Below, in pieces: positions 32,659 to 43,551 of a stretch of DNA of 64,000 nt. Made by a program: the position numbers and the translations under genes. Source of the DNA: Pisolithus tinctorius. Lineage: Eukaryota > Basidiomycota > Agaricomycetes > Boletales > Pisolithaceae. The notes below the pieces were generated by a model, which worked only from the letters and a program-made list of their open reading frames with translations, searched no databases and was not told where the DNA came from. Each line of letters starts with the position of its first letter. Position 1 is the first letter of the stretch. Location: contig JANFAH010000028.1 in assembly GCA_024663395.1 (NCBI GenBank), positions 620,001-684,000 on the forward strand, given 5' to 3'.

Positions 32659-33395
32659 TGTCAAGTCCAGGCCTACTCCAACCAACTCCGATGCTAAATA
32701 AGGCCTAGAGGGTGGTTCAGAAGCAAGTCCAACACGAAAGAACAGAACTCTGACTAGCAGAGTAGTGGCAGGAACGAAGTCCGCCGAAGCAGAGGCAGAG
32801 CAGAGTGAGGGCATCAGGTTTAGCTCATGTGCTACCCCCTTGCATGATCTCAGACCTCATATTTCAGAGGGAGAGTACAGACAGAGAGAGTCAGAGGTAA
32901 CTCCAACAGACAGAGGATGGAGACAGAGGGAGTAGGAACTAAGTTGATATTGATACTGAAGAACAGCAGAGTATGATACATGCTTTTATACTGTTACAGA
33001 GGTACAGTAACTGGAATCAGAACTGACATATGGAGACCCAGAAATTTTCAAGTAAAAACTTCCTAGATGACAAATGAAGGGTAGATGGAGGACATACAAA
33101 TGGGTAACATAGAACATCCAGAAAAGGAAACAGTCCAGTTGCTGGACCATGTGGTGTGCATGCTGTTGAGTACCTGACTGCATGCTGTCAGGGAGAAGTC
33201 CGAAGGTAGTCACATGACCACTCAGAGAATGGTCCGCTCGGTCCAGTAGGAGAGCAACACAAGTCCGACAGCAGTCAGAGCGAAGATGGTTCATAGACAA
33301 TTGAAGGTGGGTGGAGTTGGTGCGGAGTGAGTGAATGACTGGCAGACAAGGGTGTGGAGTGAGTAAAGGCTTAGAGTGAACACACAGTTATGACA
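32659..33395 (-). repeat. Solo LTR, family T-related (copy 4)
   Basis: 737 bp, TGTCAAGTCC to GTTATGACA, target duplication GAAGT (32654-32658, 33396-33400). The ends match family T and the CCCTTGCATG block is shared, but the interior is longer and diverged. Removing it rejoins RNase H VDTS with VITVGYIPYQL. Confidence 0.85.
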
Positions 33396-34217
33396 GAAGT
33401 GTCAACTGCTAAAATTACTTTGCAACTGCACTCATAGTCAATCCTTCAGAGTGCAGGGGACTTTATGATTTCATCCTTGAGTCATTGCATGGCAGTGCAT
33501 TGCAGTTCATCCCATGTGAATGGTACATCTTCCCATGTGAGTGTGACCAGCAGCTGCATGATCTTGGCGAAGCCTTTGATGAAGATGTGTAGTACACTGC
33601 AGACACCAAGGAAACCATGAACCTGTGTCAGGTTGTGGCACTTGGGCCAGTCATGGATCTTCTGCACTTTGCTTTCTTCAGGAACATGACCTTCAAAGGT
33701 GCACTTGTGGCCAATGATCACAGCAGACAGAGTGGCAAGCACAAACTTCTTTGCTGAGACAGTGGCTCTGATGTTCTGCAAACACTGAAGGATGCAGTTA
33801 ACAACTATACAGTGATTCCAGATAAATTTCCAAATCCCAGGGTTCTCTGGGATAGTCTCAGAGGAACCATCTGTGCACTGATAGTGGGTGGTCTTGGATT
33901 TTATGGGGACATCATCTATGAAAGGCAAGGTATGATGTGGGATCTCATCCTGAAGGACAAATGCAGTATCTCCCTGCTATATCTGTACCACATTTGCATG
34001 ACCTTGCAGCAGAGTAGTAAGCCAATGTGGTCTGAGGGGGGTACCAAAGGTGGTGAGGTTGCAGGAATCAATGTGAAGTGCATGCTGGTTGTACCCAGAG
34101 TAGAGATCCATCATCGCATATACTGCATACCTGGCAAAGGATTCTGTGAGATGTTCTATGAAAGGTGGGACAGGCGTGTCATGGATGGTCACTGCATTCA
34201 GGGGCTGTAAGTTGTGT
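33396..34217 (-). pseudogene. RT and RNase H start of element 3
   Basis: The minus strand reads VHNLQPLNAVTIHD, MMDLYSGYNQ (catalytic Asp), then PFIDDVPIK (active site FIDD), the thumb-like FLGVCS block, and VILAVDTS of RNase H. Frame breaks occur near 33930-33980 and 33440. The upstream part of RT continues at 41005 beyond FB2, with KDRKSLHL directly rejoining VHNLQ. Confidence 0.85.
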
Positions 34218-34439
34218 ACAAGGTCACTTCAGTCACCCCCCCCAGGGGACCTATTAGGTTCATATATTCTTATAGATGTATCCACCTAATAGGTGTTGTC
34301 CACCTGGGTATTCCCAGCAACTGCTGGAGATTTGCCAGGCCCTGGAGATTCTCCAGAGCAAGGGGTCAGACATGGACTTTCCCCAGGATTATTATATCTA
34401 TAACAGAGTGCCTGGGGTCCAAATGGGGCTTTCCCCAGT

Positions 34440-34980
34440 GGATTAATAGACCTATTTCCTGGGCAACCTGGGGGATTCCCCAGGCTAAATGGACCTGTTC
34501 CCTGGGCATGCTGGGGGATTCCCCAGGCTAAATGGACCTGTTCCCAGTGCATGCTGGGGGATTCTCCAGCCTAAATGGACCTGTTCCTACAGCATCCTGG
34601 GGGATTCCCCAGGCTAAATGGACCTGGTTCCTGGGCATCATGGGGGATTCCCCAGGCTAAATGGACCTGTTCCCAGTGCATGCTGGGGGATTCCCCAGGC
34701 GAAATGGACCTGGTCCTAATGCATGCTGGGGGATTCCCCAGGCTAAATGGACCTGTCCCCAGTGCATGCTGGGGGATTCTCCAGCCTAAATGGACCTGTT
34801 CCCAGGGCATCCTGGGGGTTTCCCCAGGCTAAATGGACCTGTTCCCAGTGCATGCTGGGGGATTCTCCAGCCTAAATGGACCTGTTCCCAGTGCATGCTG
34901 GGGGATTCCCCAGCCTAAATGGACCTGTTTCCTGGGCATCCTGGGGATTTCTCCAGTGCAAAATGGACCTGTTTCATGGG
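34440..34980. repeat. 42-bp tandem repeats, FB2 left arm (mirror at 40240-40790)
   Basis: About twelve units of GGGGATTCCCCAGGCTAAAT plus GGACCTGTTCCCAGTGCATGCT and variants, 42 bp each, i.e. two 21-bp steps. Frames such as MDLFPVHAGG repeat every 14 residues. Not a gene. Confidence 0.9.
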
Positions 34981-34989
34981 CATCCTGGG

Positions 34990-35960
34990 GAATCTCCCAC
35001 CCACTCTGGGGATTCTCCAAGGAATGCTGGGGATTCTGCAGGCCATGCTGTGGATTCTCCAACTCACTCTGGGGATTCTCCAGGCAATGCTGGGGATTCT
35101 CCAGGTCATGCAGGGGATTCTCCAACTCATTCTGGGGATTCTCCAGGCAATGCTGGGGATTCTCCAACTCACTCTGGGGATTCTCCAGGCAATGCTGGGG
35201 ATTCTCCAACCACCCTGGGGATTCTCCAGGCCATGCTTGGGATTCTCCACCCCACCCTGGGGATTCTCCAGGCCATGCTGGAGTTTCTCCCACCCACCCT
35301 GGGGATTCTCCAGGCCATGCTGGGGATTCCCCAACTCACTCTGGGGATTCTCCAACCCACCCTGGGGATTCTCCAGGCCATGCTGGGGATTCTCCAACCC
35401 ACCCTGGGGATTCTCCAGGCAATGCTGGAGATTCTCCCACCCACTCTGGGGATTCTCCAAGGCATGCTGGGGATTCTCCAGGCAATGTTGGGGATTCTCC
35501 AACCCACTCTGGGGATTCTCCAAGGCATGCTGGGGAATCTCCAGGCAATGTTGGGGATTCTCCAACCCTCCCTGGGGAATCTCCAGGCAATGTTGGAGAT
35601 TCTCCAACCCACTCTGGGGATTCTCCAAGGAATGCTGGGGATTCTCCAGGCAATGTTGGGGATTCTCCAATGCACCCTGGGGATTCTCCAACCCACTCTG
35701 GGGATTCTCCAGGCCATGCTGGGGATTCTCCAACTCACTCTGGGGAATCTCCAGGCAATGCTGGAGATTCTCCCACCCACTCTGGGGATTCTCCAAGGAA
35801 TGCTGGGGATTCTCCAGGCCATGCTGGGGATTCTCCAGGCAATGTCATGGAATCTCCAACCCTCTCTGCACATTCTCCAGGCAATGCTGGGAATTCCCCA
35901 ATCCACTATGGGCATTCTCCAAGGAATGCTGGTGATTCTCCAGTCAATGCTGGGGATTTC
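34990..35960. repeat. 21-bp tandem array, FB2 left arm
   Basis: About 45 units such as GGGGATTCTCCAGGCAATGCT and GGGGATTCTCCAACTCACTCT. All long ORFs across it, on either strand (GDSPTHS, GILQAML, WGFSRQC, ENPQHGL types), come from the 3-divisible period without stops. The right-arm array (38880-40240) has eighteen more units. Confidence 0.93.
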
Positions 35961-36024
35961 CCACCCATTCTGTTATGTCCTGGGGATAGACACTGATGTA
36001 TCTTTGTGTTACTTGTACCACTGG

Positions 36025-36633
36025 TCAGATGCTGTAACTCCCTCTTTCTTCTAGATTGTTTGAGCTTGTGCTAACTTCCATTTCATCCCAAATGTGCAAT
36101 ATGGTGCCACCCTGGAGGATATTGCATGCATCACTTCTTTGCATGTCAGTGGGCTGCAGAAAGTTGTGAAGAGGGGTGGGAGTGGGGGTGGTGTGCACAG
36201 TGTCAGGACCACTAGAGTTCTCTGAGCCTGCTGCCACTGGTTGTGACTGCACCAAGAGGATGGGGACAATATTTTCATCTAACACTGGCTGCATCCAAGT
36301 GACTCTGTGTCCACTATGGCTAACACCTGTGGTCAATGCAAGGGGGTTACACTTTGGGGGGGTGCTACTGCAAGGCACATGGTACCAGTCGCATTGGGCA
36401 TGCTCCCCCATGCCACACCCCAATTCTGGTAGCCATTTCCCCACTGGGGAGTGAGCAATGAAATGTTTTTGATATGTTTTGGAAATCTCCATTATTTTAT
36501 TTGCGCTTTTTGGGGTTTTCCCATGCATATGGAATGTGTAATTGGCTTCCCATTCACTCAATTCCACATGGACTGTGCTGAAACCTTGTACATAGGTGGA
36601 TGTAGACATGGAGAATGTAACCAAGGTATTCAA
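36025..36633 (-). pseudogene. Left-arm copy of the Myb/SANT-like gene 3' end, with a different 5' part
   Basis: 202 open codons. From about 36348 downward (NPLALTTGVSHSGHRVTW to the stop at 36025) it equals the right-arm reading 38497-38820. The first about 95 residues (36633-36349) lie in the unique spacer and differ. So the palindrome duplicated the tail of a gene and joined it to other sequence. Expression is not shown. Confidence 0.45.
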
Positions 36634-36864
36634 AATTGCATAGACCCTGTGAGGGGTGCATGGTGTGATGCCTTTTGGCTGTTGCCATTCCTGTTATAGC
36701 CCAGCAACCAGAGCATTTGATTGGTTGACATTTTGACATAAGGTAAAGACCATCTAGACCGGTCCACCTACCGAAACACAGACCATTACATCGAGGAATG
36801 AATGAGTGGTAACATGATTCATGTTGTAGCACAGCCACACTATGGAACAGCATGCATTCAGGGG

Positions 36865-37335
36865 CGGCTTAGTCACGTGCCAGGTTTATAGTGCTGAACA
36901 TGCAGTGAGTGCAGTCACGTGATGTCATGTGACACAAGTATCCGTGACTACTGGGATCACGTGACCAGCCTTTGAATCACCTGAAGCACCTGGTCACGTG
37001 CCCACAATTGTGAGTTCAGTCATGTGACATCATGTGATTGCTGTTTGGACTCAACATGTGATCATTAGGATCACGTGGCTGACCCCTGTTGTGACCCGAG
37101 GCACCCAGTCATGTGACTAACCAGTGTGTGATGATCCCTCTGGCCACTTCGTGACCAGTTGTCACATGACTCCAGATCACGGGACCAGGATAGGTGTGTG
37201 TCACGTGACCATCAGTCACATGACTCCAGCAACGGCCATTTGGAGGACATCATGTCATGTGATGTTATGTAATTGATCACATGGCAGTCACATGTGACCT
37301 ATTCGTCATGTGATCCTATGTCATGTGACTTCTGT
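36865..37335. promoter_or_regulatory. E-box-like cluster in FB2 spacer
   Basis: About 18 copies of CACGTG, CATGTG or CACATG, mostly within GTCAYRTGAY, in 470 bp. The full palindrome GTCACGTGAC or close forms occur several times. This is the bHLH-type E-box (Cbf1/Pho4 class in yeasts). The shared core of FB1 keeps two such sites. Regulatory role inferred. Confidence 0.5.
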
Positions 37336-37590
37336 GCTCCGACTCGACCCTACACTTTTTGTAGTCAACAGTAGTCAAAAGTACACACTACCAAAGTGTA
37401 GCATAGCCTACACTATGTAGCACTACAAACTACTACAACTAGTACATTAGTATGTGTTGCTACTACAGGGAGTGATAATGGAGTGATGTCGTCATAATGA
37501 AAGTTGTAGCCCCTGATTGTGCAATCATGGCAGTATGCCTATCTTATCAGAAAGTGGAAAATTGCGTGAGAAAAACACAAAACACTTGTG
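37308..37590. other. FB2 copy of the core shared with FB1
   Basis: Aligns with 19893-20185: two CATGTGA sites, TACACTTTTTGTAGTCAA, CAAAGTGTAGCATAGCC, GAGTGATGTCRTCATAAT, and TTATCAGAAAGTGGAA with GCGTGAGAAAAACACAAAA. The arms next to the core are diverged between FB1 and FB2, yet the core is kept. Confidence 0.75.
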
Positions 37591-37597
37591 ATCAGCA

Positions 37598-37665
37598 CTA
37601 TGCTAGGAGAAATCAATGGCCAGCCTGGAGTCCCCAGCCATGGTGCTGCAGAAAAAACAGGTTTT
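37598..37665 (+). repeat. Extra fragment of an FB1-type arm inside FB2
   Basis: CAGCACTATGCTAGGAGAAATC to CATGGTGCTGCAGAAAAAAC matches 21290-21357 of the FB1 right arm (AGCACTATCCCAGGAGAAATCC, CATGGTGCTGCAGAAAAAACT). It suggests FB2 contains remains of another family member. Confidence 0.6.
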
Positions 37666-37864
37666 CTCAAAGTTGGTGCCTATGTCACTGCTGCCTATGC
37701 CTTCACCCATCTTCCTAATTAGGAAGTCATGCTGTGAAATCTTTTTTTTTGTGTTAGAGAGCAATAGTACTACTATTCTAGAGCATGAAAACCACTCATT
37801 TAATTCCACATATCTAATCTAGTCACTCCTTGCTGGTTCTTCTTTATAAATGCCTTGACAAAAG

Positions 37865-38820
37865 ACAGCTGATGGCCCTCAAATTCCAACTGTATCTTGG
37901 AGTACAGAGACAATTTGGCAACTTGTTTCTGAAATTGAGAAGCCAGCCAATCTGAAGGTTCTCTTTGGTATCAAGGAAAATTCCAATGATGTAATTGCAT
38001 TGTTTATATGAGGGAGGCTAGCTAACTTGACCTGCAGAGAAAAACTGGGGACTACAAGGTTGCTGTCTACCAGGCCATTGCACAGGCTCTTATACCAGAG
38101 GTTGCCAATGTCTTCTGGCATACTGCTGGTGATCATATCAAGAAGATTGAGTGGTGAGTATTTTCACAAATGGCTGTGTCTTGCTGACTTGATTTCCACT
38201 AGGTTGAAGGACTGCTATGTCAAGCTTGCTGCCAAGCTCAAGCAGACTGGTGGTGAAGTCAAAGATGGGGAAGATCCTGACACTGAGGAGAACCCTGATG
38301 TCTCCATGGACCTCTACATCCCTGCCAAGGGCCCTGATGAGAATACTCCTGAGTTAGCCTGCAATGTTTTTGGTGAGTGATTATTTGTTGATTTTTTTTT
38401 TCACAGAAGAATATATAGAACTTTTTGGAGAGTCATATAAAGCAGTGGAAATGCTTTCCCAACTGTCACTGAATTTGGGCCACTCATGCAAATATCAACC
38501 CCCTTGCATTGACCACAGGTGTTAGCCATAGTGGACACAGAGTCACTTGGATGCAGCCAGTGTTAGATGAAAATATTGTCCCCATCCTCTTGGTGCAGTC
38601 ACAACCAGTGGCAGCAGGCTCAGAGAACTCTAGTGGTCCTGACACTGTGCACACCACCCCCACTCCCACCCCTCTTCACAACTTTCTGCAGCCCACTGAC
38701 ATGCAAAGAAGTGATGCATGCAATATCCTCCAGGATGGCACCATATTGCACATTTGGGATGAAATGGAAGTTAGCACAAGCTCAAACAATCTAGAAGAAA
38801 GAGGGAGTTACAGCATCTGA
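37865..38820 (+). pseudogene. Myb/SANT-like protein gene of FB2
   Basis: Exons can be joined: to 37990 (SWSTETIWQLVSEIEK, VLFGIKENSND), intron 37991-38037, 38038-38153 (YKVAVYQAIAQALIPEV, HIKKIEW), intron 38154-38202, 38203-38372 (LKDCYVKLAAKLKQTGG, then acidic). A last exon from about 38407 (EEYIELFGESYKAVEML) needs a 34-nt intron, which is short. A one-base shift near 38485 separates it from NPLALTTGVSHSGH..., which runs into the right arm and stops at 38820. The W...IA..L...WLK..Y pattern resembles Myb/SANT-like DNA-binding proteins common with fungal transposons. No start was found, so the 5' end may be missing. Confidence 0.5.
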
Positions 38821-41005
38821 CCAGTGGTACAAGTAACACAAAGATACATCAGTGTCTATCCCCAGGACATAACAGAATGGGTGGGAAATCCCCAGCATTG
38901 ACTGGAGAATCACCAGCATTCCTTGGAGAATGCCCATAGTGGATTGGGGAATTCCCAGCATTGCCTGGAGAATGTGCAGAGAGGGTTGGAGATTCCATGA
39001 CATTGCCTGGAGAATCCCCAGCATGGCCTGGAGAATCCCCAGCATTCCTTGGAGAATCCCCAGAGTGGGTTGGAGATTCCCCAACATTGCTGGGAGAATC
39101 CCCAGAGTGGGTGGGGGAATCCCTGGAGTGGGTTGGAGATTCCCCAACATTGGCTGGAGAATCCCCAGCAGTCCTTGGAGAATCCCCAGAGTGGGTTGGA
39201 GAATCCCCAGCATGGCCTGGAGAATCCCCAGCATTCCTTGGAGAATCCCCAGAGTGGGTGGGAGAATCTCCAGCATTGCCTGGAGATTCCCCAGAGTGAG
39301 TTGGAGAATCCCCAGCATGGCCTGGAGAATCCCCAGAGTGGGTTGGAGAATCCCCAGTGTGGCCTGGAGAATCCCCAGGGTGGGTTGGAGAATCCCCAAC
39401 ATTGCCTGGAGAATCCCCAGCATTCCTTGGAGAATCCCCAGAGTGGGTTGGAGAATCCCCAGAGTGGGTGGGAGAATCCCCAGCATGGCCTGGAGAATCC
39501 CCAGAGTGGGTTGGAGAATCCCCAGGGTGCATTGGAGAATCCCCAACATTGCCTGGAGAATCCCCAGCATTCCTTGGAGAATCCCCAGAGTGGGTTGGAG
39601 AATCTCCAACATTGCCTGGAGATTCCCCAGGGAGGGTTGGAGAATCCCCAACATTGCCTGGAGAATCCCCAGCATGCCTTGGAGAATCCCCAGAGTGGTT
39701 TGGAGAATCCCCAACATTGCCTGGAGATTCCCCAACATTGCCTGGAGATTCCCCAGCATGCCTTGGAGAATCCCCAGAGTGGGTTGGAGAATCCCCAACA
39801 TTGCCTGGAGATTCCCCAGCATGCCTTGGAGAATCCCCAGAGTGGGTGGGAGAATCCCCAGGGTGGGTTGGAGAATCCCCAGCATGGCCTGGAGAATCCC
39901 CAGGGTGGGTTGGAGAATCCCCAGAGTGAGTTGGGGAATCCCCAGCATGGCCTGGAGAATCCCCAGGGTGGGTGGGAGAAACTCCAGCATGGCCTGGAGA
40001 ATCCCCAGGGTGGGTTGGAGAATCCCAAGCATGGCCTGGAGAATCCCCAGGGTGGTTGGAGAATCCCCAGCATTGCCTGGAGAATCCCCAGAATGAGTTG
40101 GAGAATCCCCTGCATGACCTGGAGAATCCCCAGCATTGCCTGGAGAATCCCCAGAGTGAGTTGGAGAATCCACAGCATGGCCTGCAGAATCCCCAGCATT
40201 CCTTGGAGAATCCCCAGAGTGGGTGGGAGATTCCCCAGGATGCCCATGAAACAGGTCCATTTTGCACTGGAGAAATCCCCAGGATGCCCAGGAAACAGGT
40301 CCATTTAGGCTGGGGAATCCCCCAGCATGCACTGGGAACAGGTCCATTTAGGCTGGAGAATCCCCCAGCATGCACTGGGAACAGGTCCATTTAGCCTGGG
40401 GAAACCCCCAGGATGCCCTGGGAACAGGTCCATTTAGGCTGGAGAATCCCCCAGCATGCACTGGGGACAGGTCCATTTAGCCTGGGGAATCCCCCAGCAT
40501 GCATTAGGACCAGGTCCATTTCACCTGGGGAATCCCCCAGCATGCACTGGGAACAGGTCCATTTAGCCTGGGGAATCCCCCATGATGCCCAGGAACCAGG
40601 TCCATTTAGCCTGGGGAATCCCCCAGGATGCTGTAGGAACAGGTCCATTTAGGCTGGAGAATCCCCCAGCATGCACTGGGAACAGGTCCATTTAGCCTGG
40701 GGAATCCCCCAGCATGCCCAGGGAACAGGTCCATTTAGCCTGGGGAATCCCCCAGGTTGCCCAGGAAATAGGTCTATTAATCCACTGGGGAAAGCCCCAT
40801 TTGGACCCCAGGCACTCTGTTATAGATATAATAATCCTGGGGAAAGTCCATGTCTGACCCCTTGCTCTGGAGAATCTCCAGGGCCTGGCAAATCTCCAGC
40901 AGTTGCTGGGAATACCCAGGTGGACAACACCTATTAGGTGGATACATCTATAAGAATATATGAACCTAATAGGTCCCCTGGGGGGGGTGACTGAAGTGAC
41001 AAGGT

Positions 41006-42137
41006 GAAGAGACTTTCTGTCTTTCTTTACTATGTAGAACCAGTGAGAGAAGTAAGCTGATGTAGAAGGTTCATACATCCTGGACTTGGTGCAATCTTTA
41101 ATCATGTTAATGACTTGGGCATGTATCATGCTCAGAATAGGGATGTTGTGTTGGACCCAAGGTGTGTGCAGAATCGTAGGGATCTTTACAAGTGGGAAAT
41201 AGTGTTCATCTAGGTGTCTGCACTCAGTAATGTCCCAAGTGAATGTGGGCTCATGGACCAAGATGAGCCAAGTCATGAGCTTAAGTTCTTCTGGCCAAAG
41301 CCAATCTGCAGAATCAAGGTCAAGTTCCATTTGGCAGTGAAGCAGATGCCTGGGGCAAAGTCTGGTGGTTGTGTAGGAAGTGGTTGGAGGCCAGCAAGTG
41401 GATCATCAGGCAGGCTGCACATGATGCAGTATTTTTTTGCCATTGGGGCAGGTACCATCTGAACCTTCTTGGCAACTGGTTTGTAAACAAGAGTGTGAAC
41501 TGTGGGGTCTAGTTGATAAATGCTATCAAAAGCAGCTATAGCAGAGGGGTTTAGTATTGTCTGAGTGGAAGAGAGGAAAGCAAAAGCAGGTGAGGGTATT
41601 CTGGTGGGTATGTTCCACAGTACAAGTGCCACAGGCAAAGGGAAGTTTGTTGAAGTGAAGGCTAAAGATGAGACTGTAGGGCTGAGGAACAGATAGCAGC
41701 AGCTAAACAGGAAACAGGACATCTTAGTAGGCTCTCCCTGACTGTTTGGTGGATCATCGATACTCAAAAACCCCATTCAACTATACTCTGGTGACTATGG
41801 CAGTGCTTGCCACACTTACAGCACAGACAGCCCTTGTGCCATGGGCATGTGGGCAGAGTGTACTCATGGCCATTATTTGGGTCTCGGAGAGTGATCTGCT
41901 GTCCACTGTCAGGATAATTGTTTGTTACCACACTCATAAGGCAGATGAACAGACATCCAAGGAGCATGTTGAAGTTGGCATGTTCAATTACTTGAACCTG
42001 GAGCATGACTGGTCCAGCTCCAAAGTCGAGTTTCAGGTTCTCTAGTATGCCTACAGTAGTGTCTTTAGACATGTTAGCAGAGGTCATAGTCATGAGATGA
42101 TTGCAGCACAATGGAAGCCTGATCTTTTCCCAAATGC
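41006..42137 (-). pseudogene. Protease C-terminal half and RT N-terminus of element 3
   Basis: From 42137 down: SIWEKIRLPL, VGILENLKLDFGAGP, VIEHANFNMLLG, which match the second half of the element 1 protease; the D-S-G motif is missing. Then a linker, and from 41330 MELDLDSADWLWPEEL, FTWDITE, KIPTILHTPW, VKKDRKSLHL, which lead into RT across FB2. The missing front half of the protease and the gag end suggest a deletion at the X LTR. Confidence 0.8.
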
Positions 42138-42513
42138 TGTCACACACCAAAGGTGTTTGGTGAGGTGGACATGGATATAGCTGATGAATGGAGATGAAGA
42201 CCATAGCCCTCATGTGAGGAAGGACAGCCAGATATGCCAGCAGTCATCCCTCACACAAGAATGAGTCATCAATGCCAAAGAAAAGAAAAGGAGAAAGTGA
42301 GTTAAGCACTGGTTAAAATTCTTAAGTGCCTGTGTACGACATTCCAGTTTTCAACATATCTCTGCCATTTCTTCAATACCAAAACCATTCCCACACTCGC
42401 TTGTAGTGCTCAGCCACATGATCCTACCTTCCAAAATTGGAGAGGATCTGTGCACTCCACATGTTTCTACAGCACTCCCTCCAAAAGACACTCATTTCAC
42501 TAATTCTTCTGAT

Positions 42514-42993
42514 ATGGCCACCTCCACATCAATCATTTCACTTGTCCACTTTGCTAGGGACCATGGCTATGTATATCTACCAGGAGTTCCTACCAGCTTC
42601 TGTCCTGAAGCCTCCTGGTACATCCCATCCTCATCTGCCCCCTCCCAGCCCATCCAGCTTGGACAGCATGTTCTTTTTGTCAGTATGACCTCTAGGAGGA
42701 CATTCTTTGGTTACCTGAGGTCTGTCATTCATTTGGAAAGGTCTTATGTGGTTGTTTCAGTCTCTCCAGTCCAAGAAGCATATGGATCCTTCCTCCCTGC
42801 TTACTGCAATGTCTTCATACCAGTCTCATCCATCATTCTCCCTGCATTGCAACAGCTGCAGTATAATCTATTGTTCTCCAGCCTCCCTGATCGCATTCAT
42901 GATGAGTATGATGTGCATCTTGCCTTCTTACTGCAAGATCCAGCAGAAGATGTCCCCCCTTCTCCTACTCCTCCATCAGAGCCCCATTCATGA
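42514..42993 (+). CDS. X-LTR ORF, copy C (hypothetical)
   Basis: 159 residues from MATSTS to SEPHS, open; the frame extends upstream to ATG 42406, then breaks. Closely similar to copy D in nearly every block. Function unknown. Confidence 0.55.
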   Translation: MATSTSIISLVHFARDHGYVYLPGVPTSFCPEASWYIPSSSAPSQPIQLGQHVLFVSMTSRRTFFGYLRSVIHLERSYVVVSVSPVQEAYGSFLPAYCNVFIPVSSIILPALQQLQYNLLFSSLPDRIHDEYDVHLAFLLQDPAEDVPPSPTPPSEPHS

Positions 42994-43551
42994 AGTTTTT
43001 GTTAACTTCACTGAGAGGATGAAAGGGTGGGAGATGTGATTGTGTATGCTCCTGTTGCCCCACAGACCCCCAATGCCCTAGCCCCCTTTGATGCCTGACT
43101 CATGCCCTTCAGTTCTGGAATTAATACTTCCTTATCTGGAAACACTGTCCATCTGTCATGCCATCTTTGGATCTAGAGATGTCTCCACCAAGATCTGACT
43201 TGCATCACCACCCCCTAATGTGATATCAGTGTGCTGACTCAGTTTCTGACTCCATTTGACTCATTCTGTGATATTTTGACTATCCTTGACTTGTTCATTG
43301 CCAATACTTACCAATCTTCTTTGCTTGCTTACTTTCCATTTCTCACTTACTCATCATGATTACTCAGTCCTTACTCATTACTTACCAAGTGTTTGTGCCT
43401 TGTTTGTCACAAGCTGTGCTCCCTCCACAGTATATAAACCCCCATGTACTTAGCTACCCCACCAATCAACAAGCAATCAGAAGTCACTCAGAAGTCAGTT
43501 CAACTCAGCATATCTCATCATCAACAGTTGAGGCTCATTTGGAAGAGTCTA

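Larger units (their letters stand above)
34225..40998. mobile_element. FB2, large palindromic (foldback) DNA element
   Basis: 6774 bp, ends CACTTCAGTCACC and inverse, target duplication ACAAGGT (34218-34224, 40999-41005). The left arm is 34225-36348 (2124 bp), the right arm 38497-40998 (2502 bp). They are near-identical and the difference of 378 bp is exactly eighteen 21-bp units. The spacer (36349-38496) holds an E-box-rich block, the core shared with FB1 and a Myb/SANT-like gene. Subterminal blocks ACCTATTAGGT and ACCTAATAGGT occur in each arm. It is inserted in the RT gene of element 3. No transposase recognised. Confidence 0.88.

Noticed and set aside
34833..36054. Long ORFs (338-518 codons) across the FB2 arrays in all frames, including 38791-40390
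   Set aside because: They result from a stop-free 21-bp unit whose length is a multiple of 3; every frame on both strands is open and the protein repeats differ by frame.
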